A stretch of 64,000 bases of DNA from Callaeas wilsoni (lineage: Eukaryota; Chordata; Aves; Passeriformes; Callaeidae): contig VWPU01004584.1 in the NCBI GenBank assembly GCA_013398955.1, positions 186,001 through 250,000 of the forward strand. Reading direction: 5' to 3'. Under the pieces are notes generated by a model. That model did not search any database. It was not told the origin of the DNA and saw nothing but the letters and a program-made list of their open reading frames with translations. Every line of letters begins with the position of its first letter. Position 1 is the first letter of the stretch. Below, one piece after another: positions 37,126 through 47,830 of the stretch. The position numbers and the translations under genes were made by a program.

Positions 37126-38751
37126 ATACCACACTGTGGGTTTAATCACTGAAAAATAAGCTGAAATCTTTCAGTATAGTACCTAGTAGATACTGCTGTT
37201 AACAGTGAGCGGTAGCCAAATTGTCCTCAGGAAAAATTTACTGTTGAAATTTTAGTATTGCATTTATTCTTTTTATCACGCAAATCTGCCCACATATTTG
37301 AATAAATTGATTTTCCTGCTCCTGGCTGCCTTTGCTAAAGATTTATGCTAGTTGTTTGTCAGTGGAAATAATTGTTTTAAATTACCTTTGGGTTTTTTTT
37401 TCAAATCAGTAAATAGGGAAAATTAATCTGTAGTAAACATACATCTGCTATAGATTGGTTGATTCTAACTCATTTTTAGTCTCTCATTTAAAGAGACCCA
37501 ATCAAAGTATGCAACTAAATTTCCATGGTTACCAGACCTGTCAGAAGGCATTCATATACTTTCATATTAACTGACACTTGAATTTCAGAGAATGAAATCT
37601 GAAGATCTCCATGAGAAACTAATTTCAGAAAGCATCTTTAATGAGAAAAATGGATAGAGCTTTTCTTGATTGCATACTGATTTTTATAACGAAACCATGG
37701 AAACAGTTGCTTTCAATCCTGCTTTTGTTTCATATTTCCTTAATAAAAACAGAAGTTATTAATTTTATATGTTTTTAAAGATACTCAATCACTTTTTCTT
37801 TATTTACTTTGAAATGTGACAGTTTTTTGGTAGTTTTGTAGGGGATTTGGAAACTGCTTTGATATTTTGTAAACACTGCTAATCATATAAGTTTTTTTCA
37901 CAGGTACTTATTTTTTTAAAAATGGAAATCTAAATTTAGATTTTTAATCTCCATATAAACACTTAAATATTTATTCAATGACTCGGTATTAAGATCTGAT
38001 TCCTGAAAAACTTAAAATACAGCTTATCAGTGCTTTGCATGCTTCATCTAATTCTCTTACTCATTCAAGGAAGTCCAAAGTCCTGCAAGTCCTTTACTGA
38101 GGAAGAAAAAAAAGATGCCTTGATTGCTGGAAATAATAAAATTTAACCATTTGTTATATTTTATACTTCTGGCTAATTGTCTTAGATATACAAAACCAAT
38201 GATCCTCTTATTTGGCATGAGATAGTTTAAGTTATATTTGAGAAAAATAGTCAAGCAAAGGATGTACATGCTGACCAGTTGTCAGTCTGCTAATTTTATA
38301 ACCTCTGTTTTCATGAAGGTCTGCTTGTTTGGGGAATGGTACATGAAATATATAAAGCTGTTTTATTTGGTATATAGTTGTTGGCACATTTTTAATACAT
38401 ACTAGATTGTTATTTCCTCTATTATCACAAGTGTTCTCTTAATTTCTAGTGCCACTAAAAATTTCTCATAAGAACGAGCACAGAGATAATTAGCTGGGTT
38501 TGAGCCTATATGGTGTATCAAACAAAACAAATTGTAGATGAAAAGAAGAAAAGACCGGGTTTTACATCATCAGTATTTTAGGAACTGAAAACAAATTCTA
38601 AGTGCATAGATACCTTGAAAAGTTTCACAGGTAATATTTTTTTTCTGTCTGTTTTATTGTTTGAGGTATGTATTTCAAATTTCATGTTTATTTTGAACTT
38701 CATATGACACAAACACTTTAAACATACTTTGACTTTAAACATGTTATCAAA
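37126..38751. other. AT-rich unique DNA, no gene seen
   Basis: No repeat or gene is recognised; the longest frame here is about 70 codons. Confidence 0.55.
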
Positions 38752-38955
38752 ACTCAATGGGCACAGACTGAAACACAAAATGTTCCGTTTGAACACAAGG
38801 AAACAGTGGCACAGGTTGCCCAGGAAGATTGTAGAGTCTCCATTCTTGGAGATATTCAAAGGACATCTGGACATAGTCCTGGGCAACCTTCCTTGAGTAG
38901 CCCTGCTTGAGTGATCTCCAAAGGCCCCTTCCAACCCCAATGTTCTATGATTCTG
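38752..38955 (+). mobile_element. CR1 LINE 3' end, plus strand
   Basis: A short, strongly 5'-truncated CR1 of about 200 bp. It begins in the last part of ORF2 and the 3' UTR (GGGCACAGACTGAAACACAA, then TTGCCCAGGAAGATTGTAGA and CCATTCTTGGAGATATTCAA). It runs through GATCTCCAAAGGCCCCTTCC to the 3' tail TGTTCTATGATTCTG, which carries the avian CR1 octamer. The ORF2 C-terminal reading ('NGHRLKHKMFRLNTRKQWHRLPRKIVESPFLEIFK' in CR1 order) is still recognisable. This is the commonest form of CR1 in bird genomes. It ends 237 bp before the solo LTR, with unrelated sequence between. Confidence 0.95.
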
Positions 38956-39187
38956 TTACAGAAAGTCTTGTAAACTTGTATCAAACATTGTCACATTAGC
39001 TTTATGAAAAACTTCAACTGCCTCAAGCTAAAAGTCATAAATGTATTGATTCTAATTACAAAGTAGACTGAATTTTATCCATTGTGAATATTACTAGAAC
39101 AGTGATTTCTTGTTAAGATATATGTCTGAGAGAACAGTTCATACAATGAAACTGTCTGCAAAAATAGTGGTGCTTTTGTGTACATTA
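38956..39187. other. Unique DNA between CR1 and solo LTR
   Basis: A short AT-rich spacer with nothing recognisable in it. Confidence 0.6.
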
Positions 39188-39192
39188 ATAAT
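39188..39192. repeat. Left target-site duplication (ATAAT) of solo LTR
   Basis: ATAAT directly before the LTR terminus TGTGCTGG, matched by ATAAT at 39801-39805. Confidence 0.85.
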
Positions 39193-39800
39193 TGTGCTGG
39201 TTTGAAAGCAAAACCAGTGAGAAACTCCAAGTCAGAAGTACAATTTAATAGGAAAAACTAAAATAAATGCAATAGTACAATAAAAAGAAACCACTGACAG
39301 AGTCAGGATACAACCTGACGCCCTGTCAGTCAGGGTGTTGGTAGCAGTCCAATAAAATGGTGGCTGCAGTCCTCCAGAGTTCTGCTGAAGATGGTCCTGT
39401 TGAAGCAGTGATCCTGTAGAAAAGGTCTGGTCTTCACCTGAAGGTCCAGTGGCAGCTCTTGTCCTCTGGGAATCCAGTAGGTAAGGGCTGCTTCTGGTGT
39501 TCGAAGTCTTAGCTTATATCCAGGATGGGATGCTTGGTCCCTCCCTCTGGGCAGAGCATCTCACAATGGGAGGATGTAATTTTATCAGTCAATGTGGTGA
39601 GACTGGATGGCCCATTAACAGGAGATATCCCCCCTAGAGGGAGGATGGGTCATGGGAGAGATAAGGAACGCTGCCCCACCCGGTTTTGACAGCTGGCCTA
39701 TTAACAGAAGATAGTCCAGAGAGAGGACGCAGGGGACACAGCCCCACCTAGTTTTAACAGCTCCTGAAGATGGTAATAGAATACACTGCAACCCAGGACA
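39193..39800 (-). mobile_element. Solo LTR of an avian endogenous retrovirus
   Basis: A 608-bp LTR with TG...CA ends (TGTGCTGGTTTGAAAG... to ...CAACCCAGGACA on the plus strand) and exact 5-bp ATAAT duplications on both sides. No internal retroviral sequence accompanies it. I recognise the family from blocks such as CTGACAGAGTCAGGATACAA, GGCTGCAGTCCTCC, TCTGGGAATCCAGTAGG and GGGAGGATGTAATTTTATCA, which recur in passerine and related bird genomes. Minus orientation is inferred. On that strand a GATATAAGC TATA-like box (plus 39512-39520) precedes an ATTAAA poly(A) signal (plus 39244-39249) by about 270 bp, and the terminus becomes TGTCCTGGG...CAGCACA. Orientation is less certain than identity. 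Confidence 0.9.
39511..39520 (-). promoter_or_regulatory. TATA-like box of the minus-strand LTR
   Basis: GATATAAGCT on the minus strand, placed as a U3 TATA box would be, upstream of the ATTAAA signal nearer the other terminus. It is part of the argument for the orientation of this LTR. Confidence 0.5.
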
Positions 39801-39805
39801 ATAAT
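39801..39805. repeat. Right target-site duplication (ATAAT) of solo LTR
   Basis: An exact repeat of the five bases preceding the LTR, directly after the terminal CA. Confidence 0.85.
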
Positions 39806-40287
39806 GAAACTATGAACATATGCCACTGTAGTATTGGACTAAGCTAAGAAAATTCTATTTCCCCATTACTGTCGATTAAAAATAAGCCAGACTTTTGATT
39901 GTGTCCAAATATCTTTCAGGACAATCAACATTACATTTTATGTTGTGTCTCATTGCTGATATAGTGTGTAGTTCTCTATGTTAATGATCACATAGGCAAA
40001 AATCAAGGAAGAAGTGTTTTACTTGAGAGCTTATATTACAGCTTTATCAAGAACAGAACTAGCTCAATGCTGCGGCACAGCAGCCAGTGAGACTCTCCTT
40101 CCAGATTTAAAAGGAACCTTCTTGACCTCCTTTGATTACCGGAATTGAAACAAACCTCATGGCCTTTTCATCTCTGAGAATAATGGGATTTTGTTCAGAG
40201 AGTTTAACTTTCTAAATTGCTTTTCAGAGGAAAGAACCATGAATTGTGCTCATAGGAATATGGAACTGAACTAAAACATAGTGTAAT
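39806..40287. other. Unique DNA, no gene seen
   Basis: Nothing recognisable between the LTR and the AAAC microsatellite. Confidence 0.6.
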
Positions 40288-40350
40288 AAACAAACAAACA
40301 AACAAGCAAGCAAGTAAACAAAAAACACCAAAAACCCCAAAACCTCAAAC
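40288..40350 (+). repeat. AAAC-type microsatellite, interrupted
   Basis: Tandem AAAC units (AAACAAACAAACAAAC) change to AAGC units and then to irregular A-rich/C sequence. It is a simple-sequence tract, likely variable between individuals. Confidence 0.9.
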
Positions 40351-43300
40351 CTCTGAAAAACTGCAGATGTGGGAACAGAATGGAAGAAGAAAAATGTTGT
40401 TCAATATAAACTTGACATCTTTCTGTAATGGGACAGAGCATCATGGACAAACTGAGGTGATTGAATACCCAATTTCTGTGTCAGAATACCTTTAAACTAA
40501 TAAATGACAAAGACAGCAGCTGTTACACAGTAATGTATTTTCAGCAGAAAGTCACTGGAATAACAATATATCAAAACAAAATAAAACAAATAATCAAAAA
40601 TACTTTCTCTTAGCCACCAAAAGGCAAAACAAGCAGAGAAGGATCTGAGAATTTGATCTTTCAATTTTATTGTAATTTTTTGTGTACATGGGGAAACAAG
40701 ATCTTATACCATTGCTTTCTGATTTATGGAACATGTCCGGTCCTTCCCTTTGATCTTCTGTGTACAAGGCCAACAGTGAATCAAAAGAGTGTCACAATTT
40801 TTAGGAAACCAACCAACAAAGAGAAAATTATGGCCTCTCCTGAAAGAAAGATGATTCAGGCTGAAAAGCCAAGCTGAGAGCTAGAGTATGGGACATTTAG
40901 CTGTTCAGAGGCCATGCCCAGGGCAAAAAGGCTTTACAAGCTCAGAATAAAACCCTTTATACAAACAGAGCTATTTTCCTTTGATATTTCTTTTCTAGCT
41001 TCAGATAAACTTCCTAAAATCACAAATTTGTGTGTCTGACTTTCCCAAGTTTGGTCTAGGTAAGCAAAGAGTGATCAGACAATAATGCCACATATAATGC
41101 CTCATATTTGCAGTTTTCCACTCATCCGCTTGAAGATGATTATTTTGGCCTTACTTTTCTGTTATGAGATCCTGTAAGTGTGTACAGGTTTATTAGAGTG
41201 CACTTTTTCTTTCTCATATTCTGTTTTTCAAGTACTCATAGAAAAACCTTTCTGGCTTAACTCTGATTAGTGAAAGATATCTCTTCCCTCTGCCCTCTAG
41301 TTTAGTCAGGTCTTAACATTGTCGTGGGCAGGTGCCTTTGAACAGCTTCTGGCGGTATATTTACATGGAGAATTGGAAATAGCCATAGTTTTAGGGGTCA
41401 TCAAGATACTGATCATCTCTCTGTATCTACACTCTCTATCGACATGTCCTCAACTTTCATCCTGTGATGAGTGTCTGTTTACATTTCTTGTTACAAGATT
41501 TCAAGTGTGCTATCCAAAATACATCAAAGGGTCATAGGAAATGAAATACAATAGTAAAAATATAGTTGCACATAATTTCTTCAGACATAACATTAAATGT
41601 TTCTGGGGTGATCTAGGTCCTCTTTAAAGGTGCTGTTCAAGCATGTTGAAAGAAATTGGTTTCTACCTCAGACAGTTAAATGAATGGAAATAAGTAAATT
41701 CATACCTTGTAACTGTCAAGATTTGTAATGCTTTTCTAACACAAAATAAACATCATATAGAACTAAAGCTAGATATACCCATAGAACAACTGACAGTCAC
41801 TAATCAGTTATAGCTAGGGTATTTCACAGGTGTTTCGGTTTTTAAGACTGGTGCTGACAATTACCTTGTCAGTTATGTTGAGAAAGACTCCTAATTCATG
41901 GTTGCGAGACTTGATCTTCCCCTGAAATTTCACACTTCTTGAATACTAATACCTGCAGTTGAAACCTTGCAATTACAATGCCCATTTCCTATTTTATAGT
42001 TCTTTAAGTGGTTAGTCTATATATGTAATCAATCACAACTTCAAGCCACTGTTCACATGGACAATTAAAACACAAAGAAAGTGAAAGGAAGTGAAATTTA
42101 AATCAGTCCAATAAATATATTTTAAGTGGTTTTAAATTCTGGTAGAAGTCTCTAAGGGTGAATTTTTATGCTTCAATTAATTTACCCACTTCCACATAAT
42201 CCAGAGCCAATTTTTGCATATAAAGTTGATAACAGTTAATGGGAATGGATATGCAAGCATATGTTCCCTTCCACGTATAGATATCCAGTTTTTTTAACAA
42301 AATATATGCTGTGTATACACACAAAAGAAATATCAGTTTGTATGCATTCCTTTGTAATACTGTAAGACTTTATAACTTCCTGGCATGGATCTTTTTGACT
42401 GTCAAATCAATAAAACTATTTATTAAAAATAAACTTTTAAATACAAGAATAACAGTGTTTAAACTGTGCACCAAAGTGCATTGTCAAATGGATGCAGTTC
42501 TGTTCACTTGAAGGGTACAAATGATGTTATGCAAAACTGAAGGGTTGCCTCCATGTGATTTGAGACACCATAAAGACTTAGGCAAGCCTAAAGGTTTGAC
42601 AATTTTACCTGTATTGTCTATTGAAATCGGCAGCGTTCAGATTTTGTCTCACTCTAATGCAGACTATAGAATAAATCAGTAGACTTGTTCTTTTGAAGTA
42701 CTTATGCTACTTCATCAGCTAGAAAAGAAGGCTGAGCATGTCTGCTCAGATGTTGATGGTTATGATGCCATCATGACTTTAGGATTCTATGGTGGAAAGG
42801 AAGGATGATTAAGGCAAGTGACAATGTGCCTCAGAACAAATATTTACTCAGTATATATGTTTTGATTTTTTAAAGATACAAAATCAGGCACCATGCCTTT
42901 GCTTTCCATTTGTTTGTCCAACATCGTACAGCATATCATCAGTTCTGCCAGTCATTTATTTCCCTGTCATCATAAGAATTTTTCCTTGTATATATTTCTG
43001 TGCAGAAACCATTCTTTTCAACAAACATAAAACTAAATAATGTTCCAGATGTTTTAAATAGCCATATTTATTGCCTGATAAAACATCATCTCCAACAAGC
43101 TAGTGCAGTGGTAGCTTCACCCTTCTTGCTTCTTTCTTTGACAGGTAGTATGATCTTTCTTAATGTCTTTCAGCAAGATGTCTCTGTTACTGTTCTCACT
43201 GGGAAGGGTCCTTAGTCCTCATTTCATTGTTAAACTCGATGATTGTCTACAGCATGTGTTCAGTCCACCTCCTGTGGACATCCTTCCTTCAAAGAACATA

Positions 43301-44843
43301 GAATAACCTGTTCTTTGTGATGTACAATGTTGGTCGATTTTTTATTCTGATCACTTTTATAACTCTGGATTAATAGCTTGGCCCAATGCTCACAGGAGCA
43401 TCTTGACATCAAAGCAATGCAGATAATACATTCTATGTATTAGCTTCTTACCTTTGTGCTTTTATTGACTAGGAGAGATAAATGAGACTTTCTAACTGAT
43501 TCCTTTACTTTGAAATACAACTGACATTCAATGCTCACTTTATATCTTCTACTTTTTTTCTCATATATCAGCCTTGGCCCACCTTCTTCCTTCCACTGAG
43601 TGATCCTCATCCTGGTCAATCTCTTGTCTGGTGGGTTTTAATGCTGAGGCTGAGTGATCTTCATGCTTCTGACACACATGCATTCACTCGGACTGAACTG
43701 GTATTAACTGATATTTTTACATCTTGAGTCAGATTTCCTTCCTTCTATAAACTTTATATAACCTCTCTACATTTGTTACAGGTTCAGAGATGAGGCTAAC
43801 CACTTCTGAAAACCTTCTCCATTCCAGTGTGAAATTCAGTGAAAATAGTAAGATTGCTCAGGGCCACGTCTTCTAATAGTATCAGAGTGTAGCTCCAGGA
43901 AAGAAGAGGCGTATAGCTTTTTCTTTTGATTAAAAGAAAGAAATGCAAAAAGAAAGATCTCTTTTAAAGCAGATGAGAGTTTGTTGTTTGCTTGTTTTAG
44001 TTTTTTTTTCTGGTTTTCTCTGCTGCAAAATGACAAAGATCCAATGCAGACAGAGTTCTCTTAGTGGAAAACTTGATGAATAAACAATGTTAGGATGTTT
44101 AAATATAATGGCAGAATCTCAATACAAGCAGAATATGAGATCCTGTTCAAAGAGCTGTTTGAGGCAGAGTGGACTGATGGCTTTTAAAATTATCATTTGG
44201 GCAATAAAAATATGTGTTTTAATTCACTGAGATTTGGAATTCTTATTACCTAAAACTGTAGTTTTTAAAGAAGGAGAATAAAATGCCCAAATCTATTGAA
44301 TTTCAATGGGATATATTCACTGGACCTCCTTTTGAGTCAGATATTTTTTAAAATCACAAACTTCTGAAAAAAGGCATCAAGTCTTGGGGTATTTATAAAA
44401 ATTTCTTCTGTTTCTGAATATTTCAACACCGTTGAAGTATTGTGGGAGAGGAAGGAAGGGAGGAGAGAATAAATATGGAGAAAATGTTGTGGGGCTATAA
44501 GGCAAAGGAGTAAGTACATAGGACCACCCTTTAAACCACAGATATTTGTGCATGATAAATATTATTGTACTAAAAAATGAACAAGCAAAAATGATCTAGC
44601 ATTAGAAGTAACCCTGTTAACATCAAATTGTATGTGTGCGAATCACAATGAGCAGTTTCTCTTTTTTTAATATAAAATAGAATTAGAACTTCATGGACTT
44701 AAAAGCAATTTGAACTTTAACCATAGAAGAGAAGATTGAATCATACTAAAATTAACAGCCTTAAAATTTCTTTTAAAATGGCATAGAATAAAAAAACCTA
44801 TTAAAATTAATACATAATTAATTTTTTAAACGTTTCTGTTAAG
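40351..44843. other. AT-rich unique DNA, no gene seen
   Basis: About 4.5 kb without a recognisable gene or interspersed repeat. Frames are at most 74 codons, with no domain recognised. Short T/A runs only. Confidence 0.55.
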
Positions 44844-45182
44844 TCACAGAATCATAGAATCGTTTGGGTTAGAAAGAGCTTTAAAGATCATCTTGTTCCA
44901 ACACCCCTGCCATGGGCCGGGAACCAGGTTACTCAGAGCCCCATCCAACTTGGCCTCGAACACTTCCAGGAATGGGGAGTCCACAACCTCTCTGGGCAAC
45001 CTGTACCAGTGACTCACCACCCTCACAGTAAAGGTTTCTTCCTAACATCTAATATAAACCTATCCACCTTCAGCTTAAAGCCATTCCCCTTTTTTCTATC
45101 ACTATACACCCTTATGAGAAGTCCTTCTCCAGCCTTCTTCTAAGTCCCCCTTCAGGTATGCAGAGGCTGTTCTCAGGTGTCC

Positions 45183-45839
45183 TCAGAGTCTCTTATTCGG
45201 TACGTTGAACAGCCCCAACTCTCTCAGCATGCCCTCATAGAAGAGGTGCTCCAGCTCCGTGATGAGCTTAGCGGCCCTCCTCCAGACTCCTTCCGACAGG
45301 TCCATGTCCTTCTTGTGTTGGGGGCCCCAGAGATGGACACAGTGCTGCAGGTGGGGTCTTAACAGAGCAGAGCAGAGCAGAGCAGAGGGGCAGCCCTTGA
45401 CCTGCTGGTCGCTCCTCTTTTGATGCAGCCCAGGATGCAATTGGCCTTCTGGGCTGCAGGCACACATAGCTGTGTCATTTTGAACTTTTCATGTCCAAAC
45501 ACCCCCAAGTCTTTCTTCCCAGGGCTAGTCTTGATCCATTCTCCTCTCAGCCTGTGCTTGTGCCTGGGATTGCCCTGACCCAGGTGCAGGACCTTGCACT
45601 TGGTCTAGCTAAATATCTTGAGGTTTGCTCAGGCCCACTCCTCAATCCTGCAAAGGTTCCTCTTGATGTCATCCCTTTCCAACAGCTTGTCAACCACACC
45701 ACACAGCTTGGTGTTGTCAGCAACCTTGCTGAAGTTCTCTCAATCCCAATGTCTGTGTCACTGCCAAAAATGTTAAAAAATGCCAGTCCCAATACTGAAT
45801 TCTGAGGAAGGTCACTCATCACTGCTTCCACTTGAGCTG
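45183..45839 (-). pseudogene. CR1 ORF2 C-terminal reverse-transcriptase relic
   Basis: The upper part still shows an IFGSDTDIGIERTSARLLT-like reading of the 'FINDLDEGIECTLSKFADD' region, but with the frame broken before the active site. The lower part reads '[16 protein letters not shown]...[22 protein letters not shown]', followed by 'LEHLFYEGMLRELGLFNV', which is the conserved CR1 C-terminal region. A (CAGAG)5 expansion at 45363-45387 interrupts it and changes the reading frame. It cannot encode a working enzyme. Confidence 0.85.
45363..45387 (+). repeat. (CAGAG)5 microsatellite inside CR1
   Basis: Five exact CAGAG units, where the CR1 consensus has only one or two related bases ('gagcggagtagaggggcag'). 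It expanded locally after insertion. Confidence 0.93.
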
Positions 45840-45900
45840 AAAATCTAAAATCTAGAATCTGAAATCTAAAAATCTGAAAATCTGAAAATCTGAAAATAAA
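45835..45900 (+). repeat. AATCTGAA-type octamer repeat at the CR1 5' junction
   Basis: Irregular units (GAAAATCTAAAATCTAGAATC) lead into three near-perfect AAAATCTG octamers, directly next to the truncated 5' end of the CR1. The unit differs from the CR1 tail octamer. It may be microsatellite that was present at the insertion site or that grew at the junction. Confidence 0.88.
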
Positions 45901-46640
45901 AAATTAAGAACTCCTGAAACTATTGAAGAGAATTATGTAAGACACCAAATTTTTGATGTGGGATGCAGAAGGACTTTCACACATAGTTTTTCATCTGAAC
46001 TTCTTTTCAATGCTTCTGGTGGTTCATCATCTTAGGAATTGTTCTACTTAAACTTCTGCTCCTTAAATCGGAAAAGAGTTTAGAAAATATAATTTTGTAA
46101 ATTTGTTTAGTTCACTATGAAACCCCATTTAGAGGACTTAGCTGCTAGTTGAAGACATTCACTCAGCTTTCTTCCTTATGTCATGTAAATGAAAATCAAT
46201 GTTTACTCAATCACTCAAAGACTCTGTACAGTCTTTAACCCTTACACTTTATATTTCTCTCTCTCAACTTTTGGCTTTGGAGGTAAAGAAAAAATAAAGT
46301 AGACAGAGTGGTTTAACTCTTTAGATAAATCTTGGTTTGGAAAAGTTAAATGTAAGAGTGGAAATATTACGGAGGACAAAGAGAAAGAAGGAAGATGTGG
46401 AGGATTGTAAATCTTTTCACTATGATATTACTCGGTCTGCTTAAAAGATTTGTCCTGGATGTTTAGGTTTAGCATCTTAGTCTCCAGAGAGACGAAAAAG
46501 GCTGTGACATAACATCATTTGTGATAAAAGAACCGCGTTAATTTATTGAGAGGTATGTTTTTGTTGTATGTCTAGTCTTATATAAGCCTGTTCATTATGA
46601 TAAGAAATGTCATAATTTTTTCCGTGCTGGACTCATGCAT
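45901..46640. other. AT-rich unique DNA, no gene seen
   Basis: No recognisable feature between the CR1 junction repeat and the CCA microsatellite. Confidence 0.6.
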
Positions 46641-46642
46641 AC

Positions 46643-46668
46643 ACACCACCACCACCACCTCCACCACA
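46643..46668 (+). repeat. ACC/CCA trinucleotide microsatellite
   Basis: Five CCA units, an interruption (CCT), then two more. It creates an artificial polyglycine stretch at the start of a minus-strand frame. Confidence 0.9.
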
Positions 46669-47579
46669 ATGTTCCTCTATAACAAAATAACATTTGGTGA
46701 GAAGTAGTAAGAATGACTCTAGTGTAAATGAACAAGAAAAATCTCTAAAGATGTTTTCTTTCTGCTGCATCTTGGATAAGACATACAGGAGAAAGGGGAC
46801 TACAGAATATGGCAAAAAAATAATACATGTTATCAAGGCTGAAATTTGACAGATGAGTAGGAACCACATGAGCAACTTTATTCCACACAAGAGTCACAGA
46901 AATATATTTCAGTAATTGCCTATTGTCTTCAAAAGCCTCACAAGAAATATCCAAAGATAATTTTAAAAAGAATTTGAGCTTGTTTTGGAGGGCTGCCAGT
47001 ACTCGGATGTGCAGAAACTCAGTCTTTTATTGTCCCAGAAGCCAGACAGTGCTGCAACACAGATGTCATGGCAAAGAGAGAAGCATATGAGTGTCAGGAA
47101 ACTGGCTCAAGTTCTGCATAGGCAAAGAGGAAAGGAACAGCAGACAGAAAATGTTCAGGATAACAATGCCTTCGTGAGGTGTTAACAAAGTGGAGGAGAG
47201 AACAGCTTGCTGAGATATTTATGTCTTTAGGAGAACTTGCTTGAACCTGGAACATAAAGCAGAACTACATCTATGAACTTGCTAGAGAGAAGAAAGCATA
47301 CATGACAATATTGTAGAGAGATAAAGCAAAAAATGGGACAAAATGAAAGGATACAAATACAGTATCCAATTGCATGATCCTTTGGCATCAAAGATTGCAG
47401 CTTTCATTGGTCCCAAATGCACACAATTCAGTTCCTATCTGCTGTAAAATTGTATGTGAAGGCAGAAGGTGGCTTAGATCTTAATCAGTACTAGCAGCAG
47501 TGTCAGGCTATTTTTTTTGCTTGAAACTTCCACTAATTCCTAGACTTGATAATAGCTTTCTTCCCCTATGACACAGAAT

Positions 47580-47830
47580 AATTTTTAAGTGATTGACACT
47601 AAATTTTATTATACTGTTACCGGACTCAACATTAATTTTAATCAAATGGGGTAGAAATGCTTTAACTGTGTTGCCAATGTGTTGCTGCAGTTACATACAG
47701 AGCTGCTAATTTATAATTTACTGCATATGCCAATTAACGTATTAATGTTCAATATCTTTATAGAAAATGCATAAATAAATGTAATATCTCAAGCAACGCT
47801 TCTTACAAATGTTAAATAAAGTATTTAAGG
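47580..47830. promoter_or_regulatory. Candidate conserved non-coding element
   Basis: The segment is rich in homeodomain-type sites: ATTAATTTTAATCAAA at 47631, GCTAATTTATAATTTA at 47704, and CAATTAACGTATTAATG at 47731. Between them is a higher-complexity stretch (GTGTTGCCAATGTGTTGCTG) containing a CCAAT box and an ATATGCC/POU-like motif. No coding frame crosses it. This is an inference from motif clustering; AT content alone could produce it. Confidence 0.2.

Larger units (their letters stand above)
44844..45839 (-). mobile_element. CR1 LINE, 5'-truncated, best preserved copy
   Basis: This element of about 1 kb has its 3' tail at 44844 (TCACAGAATCATAGAAT, two octamer units). The 3' UTR is complete and close to the avian consensus (CGTTTGGGTTAGAAAGAGC, CAACACCCCTGCCATGGGC, AACTTGGCCTCGAACACTTC, ACCTCTCTGGGCAACCTGTA). 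Next come the ORF2 C-terminal segments (GGGGCCCCAGAGATGGACAC, TTTTGATGCAGCCCAGGATG). It breaks off near 45839 in the reverse-transcriptase palm region, beside an AATCTGAA repeat. The closer match to the consensus suggests it is the youngest CR1 here, although it still has frameshifts. The plus-strand frames in this interval are antisense shadows. Confidence 0.97.

Noticed and set aside
45491..45805. 104-codon plus-strand frame and overlapping frames in 45.2-45.8 kb
   Set aside because: Antisense to the CR1 copy. The minus-strand reading matches CR1 in order, the plus-strand one matches nothing.
46633..46890. Minus-strand frame starting with a polyglycine run
   Set aside because: The glycines come from the CCA microsatellite. 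The rest is hydrophobic sequence typical of AT-rich chance frames.
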